This document shows, piece by piece, positions 41,527 to 50,005 of a stretch of 59,238 nt of DNA. Origin of the DNA: CAYZXT01 sp964482515 (GTDB lineage: Bacteria; Elusimicrobiota; Elusimicrobia; FEN-1173); contig CAYZXT010000014.1 in the NCBI GenBank assembly GCA_964482515.1, forward strand, positions 1 through 59,238. The letters are read 5' to 3'. Position 1 is the first letter of the stretch. Each line of letters starts with the position of its first letter. The translations under genes and the position numbers were made by a program. Under the pieces are notes generated by a model. The model did not search any database. It was not told the DNA's origin and saw only the letters and a program-made list of their open reading frames with translations.

Positions 41527-42072
41527 ATGCAGCTCCACATCACCGCCCGGCATTTAGACCTGACTCCCGCCCTCGCCGATTACGTCCAAAAACGTCTTGA
41601 CCGCGTAGAACGCCATTTCCCTTCAGTCATCCGCGCCCAAATGATCCTTACCGTCGAAAAGCACCGGCATATAGCCGAGATCGTGGCCCATGCCAACGGC
41701 CATCACGATTTCCGGGCCGTCGGCGAATCCGCCGACCTGTATGCCGCCGTGGATTTGGTGGCGGAAAAACTTCATAAACATATGGCCCGCCAAAAAGACA
41801 AGCGCGTCCGCGGACGCCGCCGCGCCGGACGCCTGCCGGTGGTCATTCCGGAGCCCGCGCTGCCAACGGACGGGATGAACGGCGAAGGCGGGCAGATGCC
41901 GTCCGTCACCCGCGTGAGGCGTTTCTCTCCTAAGGAAATGAGCCTTTCGGAAGCGGCCCAATCCCTGGAGAGCAACGATCTTGATTTTGTCGTTTTTTCG
42001 GACGACGATATGATTCACATCCTCTACAAGAGGAAAGACAAATCGTACGGACTCCTCGAACTGAACACCTGA
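41527..42072 (+). CDS. hpf: Ribosome hibernation promoting factor, long form
   Basis: Long HPF dimerises 70S ribosomes into 100S particles in slow growth. The N-terminal RaiA-like domain (residues 1-100, MQLHITARHLDLTPALADYV) is joined by a linker to a C-terminal dimerisation domain (130-181, RVRRFSPKEMSLSEAA, FVVFSDDDMIHILYKRKD). The total is 181 residues. It heads the operon with ptsN and hprK, matching the rpoN-hpf-ptsN neighbourhood of proteobacteria but without rpoN here. Confidence 0.94.
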   Translation: MQLHITARHLDLTPALADYVQKRLDRVERHFPSVIRAQMILTVEKHRHIAEIVAHANGHHDFRAVGESADLYAAVDLVAEKLHKHMARQKDKRVRGRRRAGRLPVVIPEPALPTDGMNGEGGQMPSVTRVRRFSPKEMSLSEAAQSLESNDLDFVVFSDDDMIHILYKRKDKSYGLLELNT

Positions 42073-42109
42073 GGGACAGAGGATGAATCCAGGGAAGGAA
42101 CTGCAACCC

Positions 42110-42568
42110 ATGAAACTTGTTGATTTCTTGACCCCGCATACCATCACCACGGAACTTAAAGCCCAGAATAAAAAGGAGACCCTCCAGGAACTCTGCCAGA
42201 TGCTTGGCGCCGCCGGAAAACTGCCGGACGCCGCGAAAATGGTGGAGACACTGATGGAACGCGAATCCCTCGGTTCCACGGGCATAGGACAGGGCATAGC
42301 CATACCGCACGCCAAGACCAACATGGTGACGGAACAAATCGCGGCCCTGGCCGTATCCCGGAAAGGCGTCGAATTCGACGCGTTGGATGGTGAACCGGTT
42401 TACATCGTTTTTCTGCTCGTCGCGCCGGCCGAAGCCGCCGGCAACCACTTGAAAGCCCTCGCCAAAGTCTCCCGCCTGCTGAAGGACAAGTTTTTCCGAC
42501 AGTCCCTCCGGGACGCCAAGTCCTCCGAAGATATCCTCCAAATCATCCGTCAGGAAGATGAATATTAA
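42110..42568 (+). CDS. ptsN: PTS EIIA-Ntr/fructose-type protein (PtsN)
   Basis: A regulatory phosphocarrier with the EIIA-fructose fold. The active His is in GIGQGIAIPHAK (His67 from ATG 42110). The ATG at 42110 gives the family start MKLVDFLTP and has AAGGAA nine bases before it; ATG 42083 would add nine residues and also has a GAGGGA site. PtsN tunes potassium, nitrogen and stress responses in proteobacteria. It overlaps hprK by 11 bases. Confidence 0.93.
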   Translation: MKLVDFLTPHTITTELKAQNKKETLQELCQMLGAAGKLPDAAKMVETLMERESLGSTGIGQGIAIPHAKTNMVTEQIAALAVSRKGVEFDALDGEPVYIVFLLVAPAEAAGNHLKALAKVSRLLKDKFFRQSLRDAKSSEDILQIIRQEDEY

Positions 42569-43535
42569 TTCCTCCAAGGGCGGCGACTCCTCCCCGTTGC
42601 TGGTGGAGGAACTCTGGAAGGAACAAGCGACCCATTTACGCCTCACCCTCCTGGCCGGACAAAACGGTCTGCAACGCATCATCCGCGTCGCCGACATCAA
42701 TCGCCCGGGACTGGCTTTGGCCGGCTTCTTTGATTATTTCCGCGCCGAGCGCATCCAGGTCTTCGGCTTGGGCGAATCCGCCTACCTGGCCACTCTTTCC
42801 AGCGCCCAACGCATGGACGTCTTCGAACGGATTTTCTCGTCCCAGGAAATGCCCTGCGTCATCATCTCCCACGGGCGCGAACCCATACCGGAAATGCAGG
42901 AACAATGCGACCGATATAACGTGCCGCTGTTTCAGTCGCATTGGGAAACGGCCCGGCTGATCGGCGAGATGACGGCCTATTTGGAAGAACGGCTTGCGCC
43001 CCGGACCTCGGTCCACGGCGTTTTAGTGAATGTCTACGGCATGGGGGTGCTGATTTTAGGGGATTCGGGCATCGGTAAATCCGAGTGCGCCCTGGAGTTG
43101 CTGAAGCGCGGGCACATGCTGGTGGCCGACGACCGGGCGGACATCCATCACAAGCCGGGCGGCATTTTGATCGGCAGCGGGAACATGCTCGTGCAGCACC
43201 ATATGGAAGTGCGCGGCCTCGGCATCATCGACGTATGGAAGATTTTCGGCGTGGGCGCCGTGTTGAACCGCTCCCTCGTTGAGTTGGTCGTTTATCTGGA
43301 GATGTGGGACGAGAAAAAAGAATACGACCGCATGGGCCTCGAGGAACAAACCATTACGTTGTTAGGTGTTCCGGTGCCGGAAATCCGCGTGCCGGTCCAC
43401 CCCGGAAGGAACCTGGCCGCTTTGATCGAAGTGGCGGCTTTGAACCAGCGGCTCCGGCAGCAGGGCGTCCACTCGGCGCGCGAGCTGAACGACCGGCTCA
43501 TTCAGAAGATGTCCGGCCATTCCGGCCGGGTTTAA
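42558..43535 (+). CDS. hprK: HPr kinase/phosphorylase
   Basis: HprK phosphorylates and dephosphorylates HPr on Ser46. At 325 residues it has the N-terminal DRTGG-like domain and the C-terminal kinase domain with the P-loop GDSGIGKS (168-175), followed by VADDRADIH and the family signature MEVRGLGIIDV. The substrate Ser is conserved in the HPr encoded 6 kb downstream, so the regulatory pair is complete. The position after ptsN is common in diderms that keep HprK. Confidence 0.96.
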   Translation: MNINSSKGGDSSPLLVEELWKEQATHLRLTLLAGQNGLQRIIRVADINRPGLALAGFFDYFRAERIQVFGLGESAYLATLSSAQRMDVFERIFSSQEMPCVIISHGREPIPEMQEQCDRYNVPLFQSHWETARLIGEMTAYLEERLAPRTSVHGVLVNVYGMGVLILGDSGIGKSECALELLKRGHMLVADDRADIHHKPGGILIGSGNMLVQHHMEVRGLGIIDVWKIFGVGAVLNRSLVELVVYLEMWDEKKEYDRMGLEEQTITLLGVPVPEIRVPVHPGRNLAALIEVAALNQRLRQQGVHSARELNDRLIQKMSGHSGRV

Positions 43536-43592
43536 AGGTTAACCGTTTCCATTCCGCAGGTTTCCGAATAAAATAATAAAGGACGAACTCCC

Positions 43593-44528
43593 ATGGCCAC
43601 ACGCGTCCGAAAATCCAGAACCGGACTTTCCAGCCGTCGCGCCCGGAAAAGCTCTTCGGTGGATTTCATCACCTCCCCTCTCGAATGCGTCGTCGTCACC
43701 GGGCTTTCCGGCGCGGGAAAAACGCTTGCCCTGCGCGCTTTGGAGGACCTCGGGTATTTCTGCATCGATAACTTTCCGCTGCACCTCATGCCCACCCTCA
43801 TCGGCTACTATCGGCACATGGGCCAAACGTTGACCCGCATCGCCGTGGGCGTCGACGTCCGCACCGGCACCCAGGATTTTCAGGCGGCATTGCGGAAGCT
43901 CCAACGCCAGGGAGTGTCTTCCACCGTGGTCTTCCTGGACAGCGACAATACGACGCTCCTGCACCGTTTTTCCGAGACACGGCGGCGGCATCCCCTGAGC
44001 GGCTCGGTGCTTTCCGGAATACTGAAGGAACGCCGCCGCCTTCACGAAGTGAAAACCCTGGCGGACAAAATCATAGACACCTCCCATTTGACGCCCACGG
44101 AAATGAAGGAAGTCGTGGTCCGGACGCTGGGCGTGCGCCATCCCCGCGGCATGGCCGTGGTGTTCATGTCGTTCGGCTACAAACACGGGATCCCCTTGGA
44201 CGCGGACCTGGTTTGGGACGTGCGCTTCCTCCCCAACCCGAACTACATCCGCCATCTGCGCCCGTTGACGGGAAAACAGAAGTCAGTATCCCAATTCGTT
44301 TTGCGTAACCCCGCGGCGCGCTATTTCATGGACAGCATCACGGCCCTCCTGAATTTCCTGGTGGACCGCTTCGCGCAGGAGGGGAAAAGCTATTTGACCG
44401 TGGCGATAGGATGCACGGGCGGACGCCATCGCAGCGTGGCCATCGCCGAAGCGTTGGCCAAGTTCATACAGAAAAAGAAAAATTACGACGTCCGCGTCAT
44501 CCATCGCGACGTAGACCGCCGGGTTTGA
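43593..44528 (+). CDS. rapZ: RNase adapter protein RapZ (YvcJ family)
   Basis: A 311-residue nucleotide-binding protein with Walker A GLSGAGKT (37-44) and the C-terminal signature GCTGGRHRSVAIAE. In E. coli RapZ steers RNase E to GlmZ sRNA in response to glucosamine-6-phosphate; in Bacillus YvcJ is GTP-hydrolysing. A 22-residue basic Ser/Arg-rich N-terminal extension precedes the P-loop domain. The stop shares one base with the next start (TGATG). Confidence 0.95.
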   Translation: MATRVRKSRTGLSSRRARKSSSVDFITSPLECVVVTGLSGAGKTLALRALEDLGYFCIDNFPLHLMPTLIGYYRHMGQTLTRIAVGVDVRTGTQDFQAALRKLQRQGVSSTVVFLDSDNTTLLHRFSETRRRHPLSGSVLSGILKERRRLHEVKTLADKIIDTSHLTPTEMKEVVVRTLGVRHPRGMAVVFMSFGYKHGIPLDADLVWDVRFLPNPNYIRHLRPLTGKQKSVSQFVLRNPAARYFMDSITALLNFLVDRFAQEGKSYLTVAIGCTGGRHRSVAIAEALAKFIQKKKNYDVRVIHRDVDRRV

Positions 44529-45577
44529 TGGGGTCGAGATCAACGCAGCGGCCTCCTGCGCGATCGATTCGGATCACCGTATTGGGCGGGGGCACCGGGC
44601 TGTCGTGCCTCCTTTCCGGATTGAAGGCCCATACGGACCGGTTGACGGCCATCGTCACCATGACCGACGAGGGCGGAAGCTCCGGCCGCCTTCGCCGCGC
44701 CTGGGGCATACCTCCTCCCGGGGATTTGCGGAGCTGCCTGGTCGCCCTGGCCCAGGACGATACGTTGCTTTCCCGGCTGTTTCGCTACCGGTTCCCTGTC
44801 CGCTCCCTGGCGGAGGATTCCCTCGGGGGCCATTCCTTCGGCAACCTTTTTTTGACCGCTTTGACGGCGGTGACCGGCGGTGTGGACCGCGCCACCGCCG
44901 CCGCCGGCCAAGTGCTGGCCATCCGCGGACGGGTCCTGCCGGCCAGCCTGGAACCGGTCCGTTTGTCCGCCACTTTATCGGACGGACGCCGCGTGCTGGG
45001 TGAAATGAAGATTTCCGGGAGTTCGCACCCGATCCGGCGCGTGCGGTTGATTCCCGCGTCGCCCAAGCCGTCCCACGGCGTCCTGGAATCCCTCCGGGAC
45101 GCGGACATCATCCTGATGGGGCCCGGATCGCTCTACACGTCCGTGATTCCGCCTTTGCTTGTGCGGGATGTGGCGGACGCTTTGGCGGATAGCCGCGCTT
45201 TGAAAATGTATATCTGCAACCTTATGACCCAGCCCGGCGAAACCGACTCCTATTCGGCCCTTGATCATCTCGACGCGATATTGGATCATGTTAAAACAAA
45301 AGACGGGCGGTCTCCCATCGACGCCATGCTGGTCAACGACGCGCCGTTTCCCGAGGCCATGCTGCGGCGTTACGCCCGCCACGGTTCTTATATGGTAAAA
45401 CCGCCAGTGGAAAAGACGTGGCGGTCCGTGCGGATTGTGCGCGCGGCCCTGCGCCCGGACGTTTCCATGGAGAAAAAACATGTCAAAGCTGCGTCTTCCG
45501 GCCGCCTTGCTGGCAAAGTGCGGCACTCTTCCGCTTTGCTGGCGAAAGTCATATTGAACATGAGCCAAACCCTATGA
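44528..45577 (+). CDS. yvcK: YvcK/GlmR-type gluconeogenesis factor (CofD-like)
   Basis: A 349-residue CofD-like protein. VLGGGTGLSCLLSGL and TMTDEGGSSGRLR are the nucleotide-sugar binding blocks; GNLFLTAL, MGPGSLYTS and CNLMTQPGETD follow. In Bacillus YvcK/GlmR binds UDP-GlcNAc and stimulates GlmS, linking carbon supply to cell-wall synthesis. Pairing with rapZ is conserved widely. The start is the ATG overlapping the rapZ stop; the end overlaps the EIIA start by four bases. Confidence 0.92.
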   Translation: MGSRSTQRPPARSIRITVLGGGTGLSCLLSGLKAHTDRLTAIVTMTDEGGSSGRLRRAWGIPPPGDLRSCLVALAQDDTLLSRLFRYRFPVRSLAEDSLGGHSFGNLFLTALTAVTGGVDRATAAAGQVLAIRGRVLPASLEPVRLSATLSDGRRVLGEMKISGSSHPIRRVRLIPASPKPSHGVLESLRDADIILMGPGSLYTSVIPPLLVRDVADALADSRALKMYICNLMTQPGETDSYSALDHLDAILDHVKTKDGRSPIDAMLVNDAPFPEAMLRRYARHGSYMVKPPVEKTWRSVRIVRAALRPDVSMEKKHVKAASSGRLAGKVRHSSALLAKVILNMSQTL

Positions 45578-45999
45578 TCGGCGTCATCATCGTCACCCAT
45601 GGGCATCTGGGCGCGGAAATCCTTCGCTGCGCCGAGAGCATCGTCGGCAAACAGAACTTCGTGGCCACGCTCGGACTGGAATTGACCGAGGGCCCCGAAA
45701 GCTTCAGGAACCGAGTCCGTGAAGCGATCGTCCAGCTCAACACGCCCGCCGGCGTGCTTGTCCTGGCGGACATGATGGGCGGAACGCCGTGCAACGTGGC
45801 GTTGCACCACAGCCGAGACTCCTCTTTGAACTTTGAACTGTTGACGGGCGTTAACCTGCCCATGCTCGTGTCCGTGCTCACCAAGCGGCATTACATGTCC
45901 TTGAACGATTTGGCGCAAAAGATAGTGGATGACGGCCCCCGCACGATCATCCGTCCCATCCAGAAGTTGCGGGAAAGCATGCAGCGACAGGGCGGTTGA
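45574..45999 (+). CDS. PTS mannose-family EIIA
   Basis: A 141-residue EIIA-Man domain protein, cytoplasmic phosphocarrier from HPr to EIIB. The active His9 is in MIGVIIVTHGHLG, and LADMMGGTPCNVAL is the second family block. The ATG lies in an ATGA overlap with yvcK; an upstream in-frame extension is antisense-like and has no ribosome site. A separate EIIB follows 38 bases later, unlike the fused EIIAB of E. coli ManX. Confidence 0.93.
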   Translation: MIGVIIVTHGHLGAEILRCAESIVGKQNFVATLGLELTEGPESFRNRVREAIVQLNTPAGVLVLADMMGGTPCNVALHHSRDSSLNFELLTGVNLPMLVSVLTKRHYMSLNDLAQKIVDDGPRTIIRPIQKLRESMQRQGG

Positions 46000-46037
46000 C
46001 GGCCGGGTGGAAAGCCAAGGAAGCGGAAAGAGCTGAT

Positions 46038-46541
46038 ATGGCGCTGGTTCTGGTTCGAATCGACGACCGGTTGATACACGGTCAAGTGGTGGAGGGATGG
46101 CTGCGCGTGGTGCAGGCCGACCGGATCGTGGTGGCCAGCGACGACGCGTCGGCCGATCCGCTTCAGGTGACGCTCATGGGCCTCGCCGTGCCGCGGGAAG
46201 TCCGGGTCACCGTCCTTTCCGTCGCGGATGCGGCCTCGGCTCTGCTGTCGGACCAATGGGTCCGCGACCGGATTTTACTGCTGCTCCCCAGCCCGAAGGA
46301 AGCCCGGCGCCTGGCCGAGGCGGGCGTTTCGTTCGATTCGGTGAATCTCGGCGGGCTCCATGACGCTCCGGGGCGGAAGTTCATCACCCCGTCCCTGGCG
46401 TTGAGCGAGCAGGACCGCAGCGATCTCCACGCGCTTTTGGATAGGAAGATTTTTATCGAGACGAGGATTCTTCCCAATGACGAACGGCGCAGCGTCATGA
46501 ACTATTTGAGCAACGGCTCCGCGGACGGCGGCCATCCGTGA
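46038..46541 (+). CDS. PTS mannose/sorbose-family EIIB
   Basis: A 167-residue EIIB of the mannose family. The phospho-acceptor is His14 in LVRIDDRLIHGQVVEGW, a near-perfect family signature. VNLGGLHDAPGRKFITPSLAL is the conserved later segment. ATG 46038 follows GGAAAGAG; a TTG at 45996 is poorer. The stop overlaps the GH57 start (GTGA). Confidence 0.94.
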   Translation: MALVLVRIDDRLIHGQVVEGWLRVVQADRIVVASDDASADPLQVTLMGLAVPREVRVTVLSVADAASALLSDQWVRDRILLLLPSPKEARRLAEAGVSFDSVNLGGLHDAPGRKFITPSLALSEQDRSDLHALLDRKIFIETRILPNDERRSVMNYLSNGSADGGHP

Positions 46542-48253
46542 CATCTTCTTCCCGGCGCGGCGGGCTTTGCTTCGTCCTGCACGGGCACATGCCCTACGTG
46601 CGGCAGGCGGGCCGCTGGCCCTTCGGCGAGGAATGGCTCTACGAAGCGATGGCGGAAACCTACGCGCCGTTGGCCCGGATGCTGGAGCGTCTCGCGGCCG
46701 AAGGCATATCCTCGGGCATGACCCTGAGCTTCACGCCCATTCTGCTGGAGCAGCTGGCGGACGCGCATATTCAAAAGGGTTTTGCCGGCTATCTGGAAGA
46801 CCGGATTCAACGGGCGCGGAGCGATCAGGCCCGGTTCGCGCGCGAAAAGAACGCGGTGTTGGAGAAGCTGGCGAAGGACCATCTGGAACAATTTGAAAAA
46901 GTCCGCGCCTATTTCACGGACACCTGCGGCGGAAACCTGCTGTCCCGCTTCCGCCGGTTGCAGGACGCGGGTGACGTCGAGATCATCACTTCCGCCGCGA
47001 CGCACGCCTACCTGCCGTTGCTGGAGCGCGATTCATCGGTTCACGCGCAGTTGGAAGCCGGCCTGCGAGTCACGAAACAATATTTCGGCCGGACGCCCGA
47101 TGGTTTTTGGCTGCCGGAATGCGCGTATCGCCCGGGACTCTCCGTGGAGCTGACGCGGACTGAAAGCTATTACCGGCCGGCTTTGGATGAATTCATCTCT
47201 TCCCTGGGCGCTCAGTATTTCGTGGCTGACTCCCACGCTGTGGCCGGAGGGGAAGTGGGATTAGGCGGCAAAGGCCGGTCTTATTCCCTGAAGCACTCGT
47301 CGTCGGCGGTTCCTTTCCCCGCGAGCGAGCGGACCCTGTGCCGCCCTTTCGTGACCCGGGCGGGCGTGTCGGTGTTCGGCCGCCACCGGAAAGCAGGGGA
47401 GAGGGTCTGGTCTGCCCGGACCGGATATCCGGCCGATGCGGATTACCGGGATTATTATCGCCGCGACGCGGTGTCGGGCCTTGCCTATCGCCGCGGCTCG
47501 GATCTCAAGCGGATGGCTCCGGAGGCGGACTATTACGATCCGGAGTCGGCCCGGAAGCGCGCTTTCGCGCATGCGGAAAATTTCGCCGATATAGTGGAAA
47601 GCGAACTCGCCCAGTTTCAGTCCGTCTACAACGTTCGCGGCGTGGTCACGGCGGCCTTCGACATGGAGTTGTTCGGCCACGGATGGCACGAGGGGATTTT
47701 TTGGTTGGAAAACGTCGTGCGTCGCATCGCCCACGATCAAACGGCGGACCTGACGCCTCTCGGCGTTTATTTGCGGCAGGAGCCGGCGGTCCAGGCCATT
47801 GAGGTCCCCGAAAGTTCCTGGGGCCAGGGCGGACGGCATGACACCTGGGAGAACCCCGCCACGCAGGAAATGTGGACGGAGATCCACGCCGCGGAGCTGG
47901 CCATGGAAAACCTGGTGGCGACGATTTCTCAGACGAACGATTTGGAACTGAGGTACCTGCGCCAGGCCGGGCGGGAATTGTTCCTGCTCCAGTCCTCGGA
48001 CTGGCCCTTTTTGATCTCCACGGGACAGGCGGGAGAATATGCCGAAGAGCGTTTTCACGGGCACCTGGAGCGCTTCCGCCGGCTGGCGCGCATCCTGAAG
48101 GAAGACCACACCGCGAGTTCCGCGGCGTTGGAGGAACTGTCCGGTTTTGAGACCCTGGACAATTGCTTCGCGAAACTGGATCCCCATTGGTTTTCACGGC
48201 GCCAGCCCCAGCCGATCCGCAACCTGGTGCCGAAGTTCGTGGGTATAGTATGA
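46538..48253 (+). CDS. GH57 family alpha-glucan enzyme (probable 1,4-alpha-glucan branching enzyme)
   Basis: A 571-residue cytoplasmic GH57 protein. The N-terminal FVLHGHMPYVRQ motif replaces the classical HQHQP, as in branching-enzyme-like members. The nucleophile Glu194 is in WLPECAYRPG and the acid/base Asp375 in AAFDMELFGHGWHEG, followed by the helical C-terminal domain (WPFLISTGQAGEYAEERF). Members form alpha-1,6 branches in glycogen, though some only hydrolyse. Both neighbours are coupled: it overlaps EIIB by four bases and EIIC follows seven bases later. Its place inside PTS genes is unusual. Confidence 0.87.
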   Translation: MTSSSRRGGLCFVLHGHMPYVRQAGRWPFGEEWLYEAMAETYAPLARMLERLAAEGISSGMTLSFTPILLEQLADAHIQKGFAGYLEDRIQRARSDQARFAREKNAVLEKLAKDHLEQFEKVRAYFTDTCGGNLLSRFRRLQDAGDVEIITSAATHAYLPLLERDSSVHAQLEAGLRVTKQYFGRTPDGFWLPECAYRPGLSVELTRTESYYRPALDEFISSLGAQYFVADSHAVAGGEVGLGGKGRSYSLKHSSSAVPFPASERTLCRPFVTRAGVSVFGRHRKAGERVWSARTGYPADADYRDYYRRDAVSGLAYRRGSDLKRMAPEADYYDPESARKRAFAHAENFADIVESELAQFQSVYNVRGVVTAAFDMELFGHGWHEGIFWLENVVRRIAHDQTADLTPLGVYLRQEPAVQAIEVPESSWGQGGRHDTWENPATQEMWTEIHAAELAMENLVATISQTNDLELRYLRQAGRELFLLQSSDWPFLISTGQAGEYAEERFHGHLERFRRLARILKEDHTASSAALEELSGFETLDNCFAKLDPHWFSRRQPQPIRNLVPKFVGIV

Positions 48254-48260
48254 GGGACGT

Positions 48261-48938
48261 TTGGAAAATTTCTTAAGCGCTTTGCCTCCGGTGCCATTGA
48301 AATTGCTTTTCGGCGCCGGATTTCTTTACGCGCTTTTGTCGTTGGACCATATCGCGGCCGGACATTTCATGGTTTCGCGACCCCTGGTCGTGGGTCCCGT
48401 CATGGGATGGTATTTGGGCGACCCCTGGCTCGGCTTGACCGCCGGCGTGGCGGTGGAGCTTTTGTGGGTCCATGTGATCCCCGTGGGGATTTGGTCCGTG
48501 GACACGACCTCCATGGCCGGTTTAGCTACGGCTTGGGCGATCCTCTCAGGTCATCCCAGCCGCCCGTCTCTGCTGGTGGCGTTGCTGTTCGCCTTGCCCG
48601 TCGGCATAATGGTCCGGCACGTGGACATCATCCTCCGGCGGCGGAACGAAGGTTTCCTCGATTGGGTGGAAAAGGGCTTGGCCGAAGGCAGCGAAGATTC
48701 CCTGGCGCGGGCGGTCCTCGCGGGGCTAGTTCTTTGGTTCCTGAAAGCGCTGATCCTTTTCATGGCGCTCGGCGGCATCGGGCAGTTTTTCGTGGATATG
48801 TCGCTGAACGCCTGTTCTCCCCGGATGCTGGCGGCTCTGAATTTTTCCGCCCGGCTCCTCCCGCTGTTGGGGCTGGGTTCGGCCATGAATTACTTTTTCA
48901 CGCGGGGGAAAGGGGCTTTGTGGAACAAGGTCACCTAG
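48261..48938 (+). CDS. PTS mannose-family EIIC
   Basis: A 225-residue membrane permease subunit of the mannose-family PTS, with six to seven hydrophobic helices (KLLFGAGFLYALLSLD, then RPLVVGPVMGWYLGD, GLTAGVAVELLWVH). The GPVMGWYLGD and AVELLWVHVIPVG blocks are the EIIC-Man hallmark. TTG start behind GAGGGA. It is somewhat shorter than E. coli ManY (266). It overlaps EIID by 19 bases. Confidence 0.91.
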   Translation: MENFLSALPPVPLKLLFGAGFLYALLSLDHIAAGHFMVSRPLVVGPVMGWYLGDPWLGLTAGVAVELLWVHVIPVGIWSVDTTSMAGLATAWAILSGHPSRPSLLVALLFALPVGIMVRHVDIILRRRNEGFLDWVEKGLAEGSEDSLARAVLAGLVLWFLKALILFMALGGIGQFFVDMSLNACSPRMLAALNFSARLLPLLGLGSAMNYFFTRGKGALWNKVT

Positions 48939-49705
48939 CCGTCGCCGCGAAGCCCGCGCCGCGGCTGCGCCGGCGCGATCTGGGGGAAATGTTCCTCCGT
49001 TCTTTTTTCTTTCAGACGCTTTGGAACTTCAAGCGTTTCCAGAACATGGGTTTCCTGTTCACGATCTGGCCGGCGCTCCGGCGGTTCTATCCGGACAAAA
49101 ATGACCGGGCCCAGGCCGCGCTGGACCATTTCGATTATTTCAATACCCATCCGAATCTGGCGAACTTGATCGTGGGCGTGACGGCGGGGATGGAAGAGGA
49201 ATGCGCGGCCGGGCAGGTGAAACGGGACTCGATACTGGCCGCCAAGAAATTCATGTCGGGCCCGCTGGCCGCCCTGGGCGACGCTTTGTTTTGGGCCGTG
49301 GCCCGTCCGCTTCTGGGCATGACGGCCATGGCCGCCGGATGGTATTTCTTTCCGAGGCGCTGGTGGGCGATCCCGGTCATTTTTCTCGCGACATACAATG
49401 TTTTCCATCTGACGGCCCGATGGATGGGCCTCAGCGCGGGATATCATCGAAGGACGCAGGTCGTTCCGTACCTGATGGCGTTGAACTTGCAGAAGGCCGT
49501 CGATCGCGCCTACGGCTTCGGCTTGATCCTGAGCACGCTGGCAATCGCGTGGTTTTATATTTCGTTCGGGTCGGACCGCACCATCGCGGCGATTTTTGTG
49601 ACGGCGGGCGTTTTGGCCATGAGGGGCGGCGTTTCCTCGTCGCGGGTTTTTTACGCGATCGTTTTGGCGGGCACGGTTTACGGCTATATAAGGGCTTTGT
49701 CCTAA
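48920..49705 (+). CDS. PTS mannose-family EIID
   Basis: A 261-residue subunit. LGEMFLRSFFFQTLWNFKRFQNMGF is split by me as the FLRSFFFQTLWNF and FQNMGFLFTIWP blocks, characteristic of EIID, followed by HPNLANLIVGVTAGMEEE and four C-terminal helices. The start is GTG 48920 behind GGGGAAAGGGG inside the end of EIIC. With EIIC it forms the sugar channel. The substrate is not shown by sequence. Confidence 0.92.
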   Translation: MEQGHLAVAAKPAPRLRRRDLGEMFLRSFFFQTLWNFKRFQNMGFLFTIWPALRRFYPDKNDRAQAALDHFDYFNTHPNLANLIVGVTAGMEEECAAGQVKRDSILAAKKFMSGPLAALGDALFWAVARPLLGMTAMAAGWYFFPRRWWAIPVIFLATYNVFHLTARWMGLSAGYHRRTQVVPYLMALNLQKAVDRAYGFGLILSTLAIAWFYISFGSDRTIAAIFVTAGVLAMRGGVSSSRVFYAIVLAGTVYGYIRALS

Positions 49706-49726
49706 TTTCATTGAAAAGAGACATCC

Positions 49727-49993
49727 ATGATCACTCGTGTGTTCACCGTTGAAAATAAGCTCGGCCTGCACGCCCGGCCGGCGGCCGTATTCGTTCAGAC
49801 GACGCATAAGTTCCTGGGAAACATCCGCGTGCAGAAGGAAAACCAGGAAGTGGACGGAAAAAGCATCATGGGCATACTGACGCTGGCCGCGGAAAAGGGG
49901 TCCAAGCTGACGATCACCGCCGATGGGCCGGAGGAAGAGCAGATCATCAACCGTCTGGAAGAACTGTTCCGCCAGAAGTTCGACGAAGAATAG
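49727..49993 (+). CDS. ptsH: Phosphocarrier protein HPr
   Basis: An 88-residue HPr with His15 (KLGLHARPA), the enzyme-I-dependent phosphorylation site, and Ser46 (DGKSIMGILTL), the HprK target. It is therefore the shared node between transport and regulation. It follows EIID by 21 bases and precedes ptsI by 12. Confidence 0.97.
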   Translation: MITRVFTVENKLGLHARPAAVFVQTTHKFLGNIRVQKENQEVDGKSIMGILTLAAEKGSKLTITADGPEEEQIINRLEELFRQKFDEE

Positions 49994-50005
49994 AGGAATA
50001 TAGCC

